DNA from: Mauremys mutica
Lineage: Eukaryota; Chordata; Testudines; Geoemydidae
NCBI RefSeq assembly: GCF_020497125.1
Contig: NC_059080.1
Coordinates: forward strand, 74,382,618-74,446,617
DNA: 64,000 nucleotides
Direction: 5' to 3'
Shown here: in pieces, positions 1 to 11,646 of the stretch
How the letters are laid out: every line of letters begins with the position of its first letter
Position numbering within the stretch: the first letter of the stretch is position 1
Notes under the pieces: model-generated
What the model was told of the DNA's origin: nothing
What the model saw: only the letters and a program-made list of their open reading frames with translations
Database searches by the model: none
Program-made: the position numbers and the translations under genes

Positions 1-582
1 TATATAATGGGCCCTGTTCAATCCATGAGCAAATGCAACTCTTGCTAGCTCTGATGGATATTGCATCTATTTATGCCAGAGCTTTGGTAGTTCAATGCAG
101 TTTTGAAAACATCAAAGAATATAAAACAATCACATGCACTTTAAACTTGCACAGGATGTTTGAAAACAGCATGTTTTCTGCATAGAGCTGTGTTTGCATC
201 CAAAAAAATGTAGACTTTCAAATATGACATTTATAATCTAGAGATAAGTTTCTGACTTTTTGCTATCTGTTTGAATAAATATTACCACTCATTCTGAAAA
301 GAATATATTACTTGAATTTCCATATGTTTTCATAAAAGAAAACTGTCTAGTTGGTGTGATGCTATGCTTGACAAGATTTTGAAACTTAAGTGTGCATACG
401 GGCATGGATAAGGCCTCAAGATGGCAGGCTTATATGTCATTGTCTTGCAGTCATGAACTGAGCATTGGACTGTTCTCCATTGTTTAATGGAAAATAATCA
501 ACTCCTATCTACTCCCCTGTACTCTCCTCAAGGTAGTGTGTGTAAAATGGATGTGGCTCCATTGATTTCAATACAGCTGTAA
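1..582. other. Unique AT-rich sequence, no gene seen
   Basis: No coding signal, RNA gene or recognisable repeat stands out. The sequence is AT-rich with many short T and A runs, as expected for intron or intergenic vertebrate DNA. Confidence 0.5.
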
Positions 583-1700
583 CTGTGATATATCTTGACT
601 TTAGTAAGGCCTTTGACACAATTCAAGTGACTTTTTTTAATGAGAAAACTAGGAAAATATTGTCTAGATGAGCAGGGGCGGCTCTAGGTATTTTGCCACC
701 CCAAGCACGGCAGGCAGGCTGCCTTCGGCGGCTTGCCTGCGAGAGGTCCCCGGTCTCGTGGATTTGGCAGCACGTCTGCGGGAGGTTCGCCGAAGCCGCA
801 GGACCAGTGGACCCACTGCAGGCATTCCGCCAAAGGCAGCCAGCCTGCCTGCCGCCCTCGTGGCGACTGGCAGAGCGCCCCCTGCGGCTTGCCGCCCCAG
901 GCACGTGCTTGGCGTGCTGGTGCCTGGAGCCGCCCCAGTAGATTAAATTACTTCTGTATTCAGAGTAGTTTCAATGGTTCATTGTCAAACTAGGGAGACC
1001 TATCAAGTGGGGTCTCACGGGTCTGTTCTAGGTCCAATACAAGTCAGTACTTTGACTAATGACTTGGATGATGGAGTAGAGAGCCCATTTATACAATTTT
1101 CAGATGACAAGCTGGGAGGAGTTGGATTAGAATTCAAAATGAGCTTGATGAACTGGAGAATTGGTCTGAAATCTTTTATTATGAAATTAAATAAAGACAA
1201 ATGAAAAGCACTACATGTGTGATGGGGAAAATTAAATGCGCAAATACAAAATGGGGAATAACTGGCTAGGCAGTGGGCCTGCAGAAAAGGATATAGTGGA
1301 TCACAAAATGAATTTGGATGAATAATGTGACGCTGTTGTGAAAAAAGGCAAATCTAACTCTGGAGTGTATTAACAAGAGTGTTTGTATGTAAGACACAGG
1401 AAGTAATTATTCTGCTCTACTTGGCACCATTTAGGCCTCAGCTGGAGAGCAGTGTCCAGTTTTTGGCACCATGTTTTATGAAAGATGTGGACAAATTGGA
1501 GAATCCAGGGGAGAGCAAGAAAAATTATAAGAAGTTTGGGAAAACAAGACCTATGCCCTGAAAGGTTGAAAGAACTGGGAATGTTAGTCTGGAGAAGACT
1601 AAGGGGAGATGTAAGTCTTCAAATATGTAAAAGGTGTTATAAAGGGGACAGTGATCAACTGTACTCCATGTACACTGAGGGTAGGACAAGAACTAATTGA
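583..1700 (+). pseudogene. CR1 LINE relic, reverse transcriptase C-terminal half (plus strand)
   Basis: This is a decayed CR1 non-LTR retrotransposon. Before the inserted hAT element the plus strand reads like the reverse transcriptase motif DFSKAFDT (about 590-630). After it come GSVLGP (about 1018-1035), NDLDDG (1058-1075) and FSDD (about 1099-1110). FSDD sits where CR1 enzymes carry the catalytic F/Y-A-D-D box. The text then follows the usual CR1 order through the C-terminal region. Frameshifts and stops break the frame throughout, so no enzyme can be made. The coding text resumes across the insertion at 673-938, showing that the hAT landed in an older CR1. The family call is from recognised motifs, and the outer boundaries are approximate. 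Confidence 0.85.
673..938. mobile_element. Non-autonomous hAT element, 266 bp, inside CR1
   Basis: The ends are inverted repeats: CAGGGGCGGCTC on the left and GAGCCGCCCCAG on the right. They are flanked by a decayed 8-bp target duplication, TAGATGAG at 665-672 and TAGATTAA at 939-946 (6 of 8 match). An 8-bp duplication is the hallmark of hAT transposition. The interior is GC-rich and encodes no transposase; the several overlapping open frames here are artefacts of GC content. It interrupts the CR1 reverse transcriptase relic. Confidence 0.85.
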
Positions 1701-1725
1701 CTTAATTTGGAGCAAGGGCGTTTTA

Positions 1726-1870
1726 GGCCTGGTCTACATTAGAGTTAGGTTGAAGTAAAGCAGCTTACGTCAACCTAATTAGGTCAGTGTACACGTTATG
1801 GCCTTGCTCTCACTGATGTAGGTGCCCCATCACACCGACGTGATAACTCCACCTCTACAAGAGACTCTGA
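1726..1870. mobile_element. Partial Harbinger-like MITE (left end only)
   Basis: It starts with TTA followed by GGCCTGGTCTACATTAGAG, the terminal motif shared with the better-preserved elements at 15141, 37079 and 63213. No matching right end was found, so it is truncated or too diverged. The right boundary is a guess. Confidence 0.55.
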
Positions 1871-3854
1871 GCACCGATCTCCCTGTTAGGAGCCTGGGCG
1901 GCTGCCCAGCTCTCATCAGGAAGCAAGCAGTCGTTGGAGGTGTGTTTTTCAGGATGGAGATCGATTCTGGACTAGGGCTCCCTACCTGATAAAGACTCCT
2001 CAAATCACTGACAATACAGGAAATAATGCCTCTACAGCCTGGAAACCAAAATGCCTCTCTACAGAGACAGTTGCTGGTGAGATACAAGGATAATCCTAGC
2101 CTAAAGGAGTCACTGCCCCCAGAATAAAATCCCAGAAGGGGAAAATGGTGTAAAGAGTTCTCTAGTTCAAAATGAAAGGCTCAGGCTGGGACCCATGCAA
2201 AAGTGAAAGCATCTAGGTCCATTCTATTTATTTAGTTAAACTGAAGTGTCTTTAGTCACAACAATAGATCATGAAAGGCAAAACAACTAATTTAAATGAA
2301 TGTTAACTGAGAATGTCCTCATTTTCAGCTACCTTCCTAAATCATGTGGTATAAGATTAGAGAATAATAAATTGGAAATATGCTCATTCCTATGTGCAGA
2401 AAAAGGCAACATGCCATAGCCAGAACACCTCTTCCACTATTTGGTAAACTCCTAGAAAAACAGTGATTCATTGGAAAAAACACTACTTGGAATAAGGGTA
2501 GTGTGCACTTTATTTCACCAGATGTCCTAGGTTCAGATTCTTATTTCTGTCTGCTTTCTGAGAAACTACGTCAGGGTCTTTCTGATTGGAAACTGAATTT
2601 TGCACCCGACTTGTTAGCAAATACAGCCTGTGAGTATCCTTTAATCTGTCTCGTGTGTATGACAACATGCTTTTTTTACACCCTCTTGATACAGCCAGTA
2701 AGTAACACAGTATTTAACTTTTTAAAAGGACAAGGCAGTAAAGTCCTGCTCCCTTCTACTGCACTTTGTTTGCTTTTGACAGTTCTCAAGATTTTTAAAC
2801 TCATGAGGTGGTTTTTTTTGTTTTTGTTTTTTTTTTACTCTGGTTTTCATAATTTGTAGCTGCTCAGAGTAATTTATCCTACATTCAGTACAAGCATAAC
2901 ACTTATGATGCATTTCTCTCTCTGATACCTTGACTGTCATTCTACTGTGACTTTCAAGAATCTTCTGAATATACTTTCTTTTAACAACCTTTATAATACT
3001 TGACAGATGAAACTGCATTCTCTGTAAGACTGTAAGTGTTGTAGAGGGCATGTATATATATTTTTTTCGGATCCTACTCCTCCCCTGGCTACTGTTTCTG
3101 TTTGTTCAGTTTTCCCTGCTCTCACAAAGCCTTATTGTAATATTAATGCCTCTAGCAATATTCCTCCTGTTGTCTGGCTTTAATAACATCACCAGCTTCC
3201 CTGCAGCACAATCTTGCAGTGCTGACTTGTGCCTTGCTATGCTAGCTCAGTGCACCAAGGTCACTCAGCCACCCTTCCCACTTCCATTTCTCCTAAGGGA
3301 GAAGTTGCGATGTCACAATCTGGAAAACTGCCACTTCTTGATTTGTGATTTCTGACCCAAACAGAAGCACTTTCACATCGGTGGGTTCTAAAAATCACTT
3401 ACATTGATGTATTTTTCAGGCCTCATTTAGGTCTAGTTTCCCAAATCCTACAGTCCTACTTAGAAGAAAGGAGATGCTATCAGAGTGCTGAATGGCATAG
3501 TAATTGGAATTGTCCTTCATTCCAAAAGTTCTTTACAGGTCAAGAGAACCATCAATAATATAAATTTCTTCATCTAAACACCGTGTTATCTACAATTTTA
3601 AGGCTGTGTGGGCTATTTTTGCAAAAGCGTTGAGTTTTGGTTCTTTTAGGAAGAAATAAGCTTTATATAATGGAGTTGGTAGTGCCCACCAAAGCATTTT
3701 ACTTTTTCCTTTCAAACGTACATGGACATACTATGTTGAATACATGGGTTGTGAGTGTTTTTTGAGCCACATTTATTTTAATACAGTGTTTTGTTTGCTG
3801 CCTTTTCATTCAGCTGTCAGATGTATCAGCCTTTAAGGAAGCCGGCGACCTAGT
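1871..3854. other. Unique AT-rich sequence, no gene seen
   Basis: Open frames of about 110 codons occur on both strands around 2500-3050. They are low-complexity (poly-F from T runs, poly-K from A runs) with no family motif. A T-rich stretch lies near 2810-2840. I support no gene here. Confidence 0.45.
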
Positions 3855-3955
3855 TCCTGATCCAGCACTGAACATGCTTAACATTAAGAACATGAGTAGT
3901 TTTATTGAAATCGGCAGAGACTATTCACATGCTTAAATGCTCTGTTGGATTGGGG
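3855..3955. repeat. Ancient palindromic MITE-like repeat
   Basis: Two degenerate halves face each other. The left half has ATGCTTAACATTAAGAACATG (split 3873-3895) and the right half has ATTCACATGCTTAAATG near 3922-3938, around a centre with TTTATTGAAATC. This resembles the widespread sauropsid foldback repeat with paired CATGCTTAA arms. The call is from pattern memory and the copy is decayed. Confidence 0.5.
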
Positions 3956-4390
3956 CCATAAAAAAGTAGACCATGGTAGAGGTTTGTAACCACTGATAGT
4001 ATATCAAGAGGTGAAAATATTACTAGATTTCTGTGACCTTTATGGTCAAGGGTAGTGTGCCTAGTGCCTACCCAAAGTTTTAACTCTTCGGAGAGAGTCT
4101 CAAAAGTGCCAAGGGATTTAGGAGCGCAAGTTCCATTGGGACTCAATAAGTCAAGAGTGGCGGATGCTGACACTGAAGTTGAGAATCATCTGACTGCCGA
4201 TTATTGATCAGGTGCTGTGATGCAGTATATACAGTGCACACTGGCAGTGACAGCGTTAATGGGAGTCTGAGGGTTCAGCTGGCCCACTTGGTGACACCTG
4301 GAGTGTGTGAGGAACAATGTATCGTACTGAGCTGGGGAGGAGCTATACTGTGAGTTTTGCCTCGGAGTAACAACTACAGGATTGGACTCC
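3956..4390. other. Unique sequence between repeats
   Basis: No open frame of note, no RNA gene and no clear repeat. It ends at the target site of the next element. Confidence 0.4.
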
Positions 4391-4393
4391 ATA

Positions 4394-5184
4394 GGGTATG
4401 GCTACACTTACGGTTTGCAGCGCTGGTAGTTTGCAGCGCTGGTCATCCAGCTGTGTAGGAGCAGCGCTGGTGTGTGGCCACACTCACAGCTACCAGCGCT
4501 GGTGTGTGGCCACATTTGCAGCATTAGCAGCGCTGTTGGGAGTGATGCATTATGGGCAGCTATCCCAGCATTCAAGTGGCCGCAACGGTGCTTTTCAAAA
4601 GAGGGGGGTGGAGTGGGGTCTAGTGTGACAGGGAGCGGGGGGAGAGAGAGAGTGGATTTTTGGAGCCAACACTGTGTTTAGCTTCCTGCCTTGAAAAATC
4701 AGAACATTTTTCCGACCCCTTAGTCTTAACTCTTAATTGCAAACAGCCTGCAGCCAACACGACTCCCCGCTGTTTCATTCGCTCCCTGCCTGCCTCTCAT
4801 TTGATTGTTTTCAGCCAGGTACAGATGATCACAGCAAACAGGAGCTCTGTTTGTTTTTTAGATAAGCAGCAACGGCAACGGAGCTCGTTCACAACAAAAC
4901 AAAGAGCGGCTGCATAACAAAACAAAGAGTAATTTATAAAAGCATTCTGGGATACATCCTTATACCCTGGAGGCCAATCACAGCGCTGGTGTGTGGCCAC
5001 ACTTGATGACCAGCGCTGCAGCACCAGCGCTGGAATCCTTATTCCCCATGCTGAGTGAGGTGTACGGCCAGCGCTGCAGCCAGGGAGTTGCAGCGCTGGA
5101 AGTGCCCTGCAGGTGTGGCCACTTACTAATTGCAGCGCTGGTGGAGGCTTTCCAGCGCTGCAACTTGCCAGTGTAGCCATACCC
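4394..5184. mobile_element. Harbinger-like non-autonomous DNA transposon with 12 CAGCGCTG palindromes, 791 bp
   Basis: The terminal inverted repeats are about 33 nt. The first 15 (GGGTATGGCTACACT) are identical, then come a few mismatches and an identical TTGCAGCGCTGG. The flanks are ATA on both sides (4391-4393 and 5185-5187), consistent with a 3-bp target duplication. A 5-bp CATAG reading is also possible. The self-complementary octamer CAGCGCTG occurs 5 times in the left arm (4418, 4434, 4462, 4494, 4528) and 7 times in the right arm (4981, 5011, 5025, 5069, 5091, 5133, 5153). It often stands near GTGTGGCCAC. The centre (about 4560-4970) has no long open frame and no transposase, so movement would need an enzyme made elsewhere. 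The superfamily call rests on the 3-bp duplication and similarity of the ends to the other elements here. Confidence 0.8.
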
Positions 5185-5224
5185 ATAGTTGCAAATCACT
5201 GAAGTTAGAATTCATCATTAACAC

Positions 5225-5930
5225 CCCCTCCCAGTAAAGTAGCCATGTGATGCATTTCAGGGTACCCCAGGCTGTGAGTCACCTTATTGCCACCTGCCTG
5301 CAGTGTGTGTGAGCTTTGCCTGTGCCAGCTGGGAGTTAGCTCTGTAACACAACAGCCTGTCAGCCACTCTTCTCTGGGCTATCCCAGCCCCGCTGATTGA
5401 CAATAGATGTGTCCCCCCCCCTCCCCCCAAGTCCCTTCAAAGAGTCCCCCGATTACTGGATACACTGTTCCTTTGGAAATGGAGGGGCTGGGATTTCTCT
5501 GGGTAACAGTTTTACCTTAGACTCCTGCTCCCCCAAAGTTCAGTCTTTTGCAGCTTTTGCTGGCCCTAAGAAGCCAGGACCCATCTTCATAAAGCACCTC
5601 TACTACTCCTTATTGGAGCTGTTCAGTGAATGGATGGAGAGTATCTTTCTCCACTCTGTGGTACACTGACTTTGTCTTTTGTCTTTATTCATAGTCGGGG
5701 AGCTCCCCTTACTGACGATTCCTTTTCACTTCCAAGTGGTTTCAGTTGATCTAGTTTGTCTTTGATGGTTTTCCATTGACTTTTCTGGGTTGTTGCAACA
5801 GTGGACAGTTGAACAATACATCACGTAATCTGCTAGCTAGGGAGGGGTGAGAACTCCCTCCCACTTGAATGGGCCATCACTGAGACCTAGGATTCCCTGG
5901 TGACTCTCTTTCCCTCCAAGACCATAAGGG
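5225..5930. repeat. Possible LTR-type or other interspersed repeat, unverified
   Basis: The sequence is compositionally unlike its flanks, with a C run near 5410. It reads like text I associate with repeated turtle DNA. I see no TG/CA ends or target duplication that would prove an LTR, and no coding region. Confidence 0.25.
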
Positions 5931-6564
5931 CATAATTTTCAATATAGTTACATTATTCCTTAAATATTACCTATACATACACCATAATGCTTATTAGTAT
6001 TGATCAGTTACAAGATTTCAGTAGAGACCTTAGATGATGGCCTTTGTGGATAAACCCCATGACAGCAGTGTGTTTGGCGTTTTTTCCCATTTGAGAAAGA
6101 AGTTACTTGTAATTAACAGTAAACTCTTTGCCAGTTGGCGCAATGGATTTTGTGTTTGTTATCCACCAGACTTGTGCACAGACCCTTAAGACAACATGTT
6201 CTACGTGTTACATTTTATTTCACAGATTTTTTTAGTTTGATAAAATATTACTTCTTTTGAATCATGAAATTGGTTGCAGTGCTGAAATCCTAATGCTTTA
6301 TAGCAATTTCACACTTCCTCAGAGATTGGTGGGGTTTTTTTGACTCAAGGGAGGGAGAGAATTCCATGGCAATTGTCTCTGTATGTTCTTCCACACATTC
6401 CCTTACCCGTTTCAACCTCCCTGAGCTCATCCGTGATGCCTTGAACCCTCTCCATTTTTTTTACATCCCTCTTACAAGCAACACTTCTTCAGTGTTGCTT
6501 ACAATGCATCTTATTGATTTCTGTAGGAAATTGTGGTGTGTTCTCCCCTCCCTAGTCTCTCATG
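5931..6564. other. Unique sequence, no gene seen
   Basis: AT-rich with short open frames only. Nothing recognisable. Confidence 0.4.
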
Positions 6565-6670
6565 TCTGTCCTTAGATTATGAGCTCCATGGGGTGGAGAT
6601 GATCCATTCTTTTATATCTGGAAAATGCCTACCATGGGCTGTATTGCAAACAGGTAAGTAGTAGTAATTC
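6565..6670 (+). repeat. Old SINE-like repeat, 3' part
   Basis: It contains TTATGAGCTCCATGGGGTGGAG followed by ATGCCTACCATGGGC and a TAGTAGTAAT tail. This matches the layout of an ancient amniote SINE 3' region (clock-like CTC-GGGG block, then C-ACCA-GGG block, then an AT-rich tail). The copy is diverged. Confidence 0.45.
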
Positions 6671-8523
6671 AAGTTAAAGTTTGCAGTGGTTGACTGATTG
6701 CAGCACCAATACCCTTATAAACTTTGTTTAGCTTGCTGAAAATTTGTCAACTTCTCCCAGTATAAAAAATACTTCAGTAAAAGAACATCACTAGCCGGAA
6801 AGAATGTGATGAACAATGTGCACAGTTCTTGTGGTGCTACAGTTAATGAATGACCTTGCTGACAGAAGTAGTCAACACAATTAAAGGTACTGAAGTTGTC
6901 TTTCTTACTGCTACACTGATTTACCTTTTTGAAGACTAAAAAAATATTGCCTTTTGCCTCAGGAAGAAAAAAATAATCATTTGATTGTTGCTGGACTGTA
7001 AATGAAAAAGACCATGCAGCTCCTTTAACTCGAACCATCGCTGCTGATTTATTAGAGGACAATGTTGATGTCTTTCCTAAAGTGTATTTAGCAAGGAGAT
7101 CTTGAGTTTATTTATTAATGTCTATCTTGAGGCAGTCACAGTGAGGGTGGCTTTAGCCCAAAAGACTCCGATGACCCTTGGGACACCCAGATTTCAGTGT
7201 TCCTGTGCCAAATTGGTGGGCCTGGAAAGCAATTTACTAAAATGATGCCTCTGTTTAAACATGCATGTAGTACAATGGATGATGCTACATCAGTCCTATT
7301 GGTTGTGTTTGCACTAGTAGCTATTCTCTAAAGATTTCTGGAATTGTTTGCCTCGGGGGGAGGAGGGGAGAAAGATGACAAAACAGTGCATATGGCATGC
7401 TTCTTTGGGATGAAATTGTTTTCTGTCCTTTTCATACAGCTGTCTATTATAGTGTGTGACACTGTCATTTTCATTGTTTTCTCCTTTCTTTTTGTACAGA
7501 TAGCAAAACTTAGAACATGAATTAGTGTTAGGAAAAAGATAATGGGTATGTATATCAGAGATCTTTCATGATACAGAAGAAATGGAAATTGACTAACTTA
7601 ATCCATCTAACAAACTTTCTGAATTTAATATAATTACTGTTTAAAAGTTGTTAGTATTTAAAATTTCATACATCTGGCATGGAATAATTAAATGTCACAT
7701 CAATTGGATCTTTATAATTATATACAAAATTAAAGATGTCTTAAAATTTTAATTTATGGGGAAATTATGCCTTGATTTATACTCCATGCAGTGTCATTGA
7801 AGCCAATCGTGTTGCATGGGATATAAATTGGTGTAGAATTTAGCCCTTGATTTCTACTGTAGCACAATGTTCATATTCTGGAACTGCATTGCTCCCAACT
7901 CTCTATATAGCTGAGAAGCAGAATTCTGAAAAGTCTTCTTGATTCTATGGTATATGGCAAAACAATAACTTCCTATTTGAAACCCAAACATAGCATTGTG
8001 TTAGTTCCTGATAGCTATAAAATAAAACTGAGTCTATTTTCATTGTCCAAACTGACCGAAGCAAAAAGTAATCCAGTATATTAATAATGAAAAGGAAACT
8101 AGATCTTTGAATTGCTTTAATAGTCTGATGAGTTCTTGAAACAATCCTTTTTTAACCTGACAGAGCTTCTCTAAAATCAAAGCTTCTTTTGAGGATGTGC
8201 TCAATAGCTTGTAAGATTAATCATTTACCATGATAAATTGTTTATCTTGCCCATTTCATGATCATTCATACTCCTTACCTTCATTTGCTGTCTTTGTGTG
8301 GTTCTGTAAATTGCTCTCAGTGATGATTGTAACTGCAGCTTAGAACACATTTTACCCCCTATTCCTGTGAAGAAACTGGCTTAAAGTTTTTCTTGAAGTA
8401 AAACTTCTAGAGTATAGCCATTGTACAGATAAGAACTAGCTTGCCGGACTAGCTTTAGGCCAACCCAAGTCCTAGAAGAAAAATTGTCATTTTACAAGCA
8501 TATAATTTTGCATTAAAAGTGAA
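6671..8523. other. Mostly unique sequence; one weak exon candidate inside
   Basis: Apart from the candidate exon at 6925-7076 (minus) and a CATTGAAGCC-type old repeat fragment near 7790-7855, the stretch is AT-rich and unremarkable. A strong pyrimidine tract ending in ACAG lies at about 7478-7499 (plus). The sequence after it closes quickly with stops, so I do not call an exon. Confidence 0.4.
6925..7076 (-). other. Weak candidate coding exon (minus strand)
   Basis: On the minus strand a splice-acceptor-like CTTTAG precedes position 7076, and a donor-like AAAAAG|GTAAAT follows 6925. The 152 bp between them are open for 50 codons. The frame stays open past the donor to about 6715. The peptide (with RVKGAAWSFSFTVQQ and DYFFLPEAKGNIFLVF) looks protein-like, not low-complexity. 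I do not recognise a family. No neighbouring exon is evident, and by chance alone such a frame can occur in 64 kb. It could be one exon of a large gene whose other exons lie outside, or nothing. Confidence 0.2.
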
Positions 8524-9205
8524 ATCATAGAATTCAAGATCAGAAGGGACCATTATGATCATCTAGTCTGACCTCCTGCAAGATGCAGGCCACATAAGCC
8601 GATCCACCCACTCCTTAAGCAAGCGACCCCTGCCCCATGCTTCGGAGGAAGGCGAAAAACCTCCAGGGCCACTGCCAATCTACCCTGGAGGAAAATTCCT
8701 TCCCGACCCCAAATATGGCGGTCAGCTGAACCCCGAGCATGCGGGCAAGACTCTCCAGCCATACCCTCTGGAAAAAGGCTAACAATATCCTATCATTGAC
8801 CCATTGTACTAATTACCAGTGTGGCACTTAATTGACCTATTGACTAAGCCCGTTATCCTATCATACCATCTCCTCCATAAACTTATCTAGCTTAATCTTA
8901 AAGTCATGGAGGTCCTTCGCCCCCACTGTTTCCTTTGGTAGGCTGTTCCAGAATTGCACTCATCTGATGGTTAGAAACCTTCATCTAATTTCAAGTCTAA
9001 ACTTCCTGGTGGCCAGTTTATATCCATTTGTTCTTGTTTCCACATTGGTACTGAGCTTAAATAATTCCTCTCCTTCCCTGGTATTTAACCCTCTGATATA
9101 TTTTAAGAGTGCAATCATATCTCCTCTTATCCTTCTTTTGGTTAAGGAAAACAAACCGAGCTCCTCAAGTCTCCTTTCATACGAAATGAGAGAAAGAAAC
9201 TTCAT
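8524..9205 (-). pseudogene. CR1 LINE 3' end (minus strand), 5' truncated
   Basis: The left edge ATCATAGAATTC is the reverse complement of the ATTCTATGAT octamer-type tail that ends CR1 elements, so the element runs on the minus strand. It includes 3' untranslated text and, at about 8981-9205, the last residues of the reverse transcriptase ORF (minus-strand ERRLEELGLFSLTKRRIRGD), a CR1 signature. The 5' end is missing, as is usual for LINE copies made by incomplete reverse transcription. It cannot be functional. Confidence 0.85.
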
Positions 9206-10538
9206 TTAGGTGCTTTTCCAGCCATTTAATTATCTGAGATTATAGAATCAAATGAGATTTTTGGAGACATACATTGGTCTGGACTCAAAATGGAATCATA
9301 AGAATAAGAGACAAAGGACTAATTCCCTGAGCTACAGCAGATTCTTTGGTTATTTTTAAACACTTTTAGTTTTTTACTTTCTGAAACCAACCATAATGAA
9401 TATTTGTTCCCTCCATTCTCCTCCCACCAAAAAAATTTACATTAAAGCACCATTCACTTTATTCCTTTCATGTATAAAAATTACCTAATTAGTAATATGC
9501 TAAAGCTCCTGACATGCACAAATTTGACAATTTCATTTTTATGTAACAACGAAAAATAGGAGGGATTTTTATGCTCCCTTGAGTTATCTTTTATATTACT
9601 ACCATGTCATACATCAGAAATACAAATAATTAGCCACTAGCAAGTTTTAAGTAGGATAATTCATACTGGGATCTTATTTTCAAAACAGTTAGATCTAGAA
9701 CAGAATAACATTTTAGGAAAGTCTATGGCATTTTTTCCTAATGAGTTTTTAGTGATATTAAACAGCTACTTTCCCCAGAATACTAAAGAACAATATTCCT
9801 GGTTGTATGTATGTTAGCTCCTTATATTTCTTGTAAGCTCCAGTAGTTTTAGTTTATTATCTTCTTGCTGTGCTTTTACAGAATTTATTGCATAATAGGT
9901 GCATATTGATGGCAGTGAGTTATGACTTGTAATTCCAGACTCTTAGAGCTCCATGAATTAAGGCACCAGATGCATAAATCAGATAAACCTGTTACCCTGA
10001 CAGCCCCTAGGATACTTCCTCCTCTTTTCACATACCACCTTTTCTGTGTTAATGGTGTATAGATTCAGTTTATCCAGTTTGAAGTCGAACATAAGGATTC
10101 CATTTTTATTTGCCAAGGGGTTTCGTTGAATAATTTTCACCATGGTTTTTGTTAACAATTAAGCCAAACTGAATTAAAATTGAAGAATGCCTTTTGATTA
10201 ATAAAACACCAATAGTTACATGCCAGGATTTAAAAATCATGTTAAATCACTTGTGCAAATTAGTGTAGCTGTTTTTTAATGACCACAAAAAGACTCAACA
10301 GCTTCAAGGACAATTTTTATTTGCAGTGGGATATATTTGAATTGCATTCAACTATATTTTAATTGGAAGCTTAGCACAATAGCACGTCTGCACAGTACTT
10401 ATGTGACTTGTATCTTCCTACTTAATATTTGAGTTACACTTCAGTAAAATCACAGGCATTACTGTAACAATGTTGGATTGGGCATGCTGGGCCCAGTTGC
10501 TGCTGCTGTTGATATCAATGGGCATCCAAGCCGAAGGA
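9206..10538. other. Unique AT-rich sequence, no gene seen
   Basis: Strongly AT-rich, with no long open frame and no repeat recognised. It ends at the 8-bp target site of the following hAT element. Confidence 0.45.
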
Positions 10539-11331
10539 TAGGGTTGCCAACTTTCTAATCACACAAAACCGAATACCCTTGCCCTGACCCTGTCCCAACC
10601 CTTCTTTGAGGCCCCACCCTACACTCACTCCATCCCTCCTCCCTCTGTCACTCACTCACCCCCACGCTAACTCACTTTCACTGGGTTCGGATGCAGGCGG
10701 CGGTGAGTGCTCCGGCAGCGGGTGCAGGCTCAATGGTGGGGCCAGAAAGGAGGGATTCGGGATGGGGCAGGGGGTTGGGGTGCAGGCTCCAGGAGCGACT
10801 TTGGCTGTGGGAGGGGGCTCAGGGCTGGGGTAGGGGGTTGGGGTGCAGGAGGCGGTTCCGACCTGGGGCAGGGATTTGTGGTGCAGGAGACATTCAGGCT
10901 GCATACTCCAGCCAAGCGGCGCTTACCTCAGGTGGTTCCCAATCAGTGGCGCAGCAGGGCTAAGGCAGGCTCCCTGCCTGACCTGGCTTCGTGTGGCTCC
11001 AGGAAGCAGCTGCCATGTCCAGATCCTAGGTACAGGGGCAGACAGGCGGCTGTGCATGCTGCCTGTGCCCGCAGCACCACCCCCGCAGCTCCCATTGGCC
11101 ATGGTTCGCAGCCAATGGGAGCTGCAGAGTCAGCACTCGGGGTGGGGGCAGTCTCCTTGGCTGCTCCTGTGCCTAGGAGCCGGACATGGCAGCCGCTTCC
11201 AGGAGCCTGCCTTTGCCCTGTTTTGCCACCAACCCAACTTTTAACGGCCCAGTCAGCAGTGCTGACCAGAGCCGCCAGGGTTCCTTTTCGACTAGGCATT
11301 CCTATTGAAAACAGGACACCTGGCAACACTA
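10539..11331. mobile_element. Non-autonomous hAT element, 793 bp
   Basis: The left end TAGGGTTGCCAAC and the right end CTGGCAACACTA are inverted repeats. They are flanked by CCGAAGGA (10531-10538) and CCAAAGGA (11332-11339), a 7-of-8 target duplication. The interior is GC-rich with purine- and pyrimidine-rich blocks. That creates several overlapping open frames on both strands (up to about 215 codons) with no transposase motif, which I treat as artefacts. Confidence 0.85.
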
Positions 11332-11349
11332 CCAAAGGATGCTTTTGCA

Positions 11350-11575
11350 GTTAAAGAACTGGACTGGAACGCAGGAGGTCTGGATTAAGTGTCTGGCTCA
11401 GCTCCAGACCTCTTATGTAATTTTGTGAATGGGGGCTGCTGGGTGCAGTGCACATCTGAAAATCTGGCTACTTCCATTATGTGCCTAAATGGGACCTGAG
11501 CGCTAGGAAATCTGACCATCACACACTCTGTGACTCTGTTCCTCATCCGTAAAATGGGGAAGATGTAACGTTACT
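11350..11575 (+). repeat. MIR-like SINE, diverged
   Basis: It carries the order typical of MIR-type SINEs: AACTGGACTGGAACGCAGGA near the 5' side, later CCTCATCCGTAAAATGGGGA (about 11541-11560). The middle is diverged or contains extra sequence. Confidence 0.6.
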
Positions 11576-11646
11576 ACTTATCCCACCCTCAGTCTGTTCA
11601 GGTTGTAAGCAATCCTGAGCAGGAGATGAGCTCCTATTATGTGTAT

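Noticed and set aside
2503..3051. Frames of 109 and 118 codons on opposite strands
   Set aside because: They are dominated by T/A-run residues (F, K) and lack any motif or splice support.
4394..5184. Possible CRISPR-like or regulatory repeat array (CAGCGCTG copies)
   Set aside because: Spacing is irregular, the word is a short palindrome confined to the two arms of an element with terminal inverted repeats, and the DNA is vertebrate.
7478..7520. Strong splice-acceptor-like tract (plus strand)
   Set aside because: Stops follow within a few codons in the plausible frames and no donor or conserved peptide is seen.
10656..11354. Open frames up to 215 codons
   Set aside because: They are contained almost wholly in the 10539-11331 hAT element and encode low-complexity G/P/A-rich text with no transposase motif.
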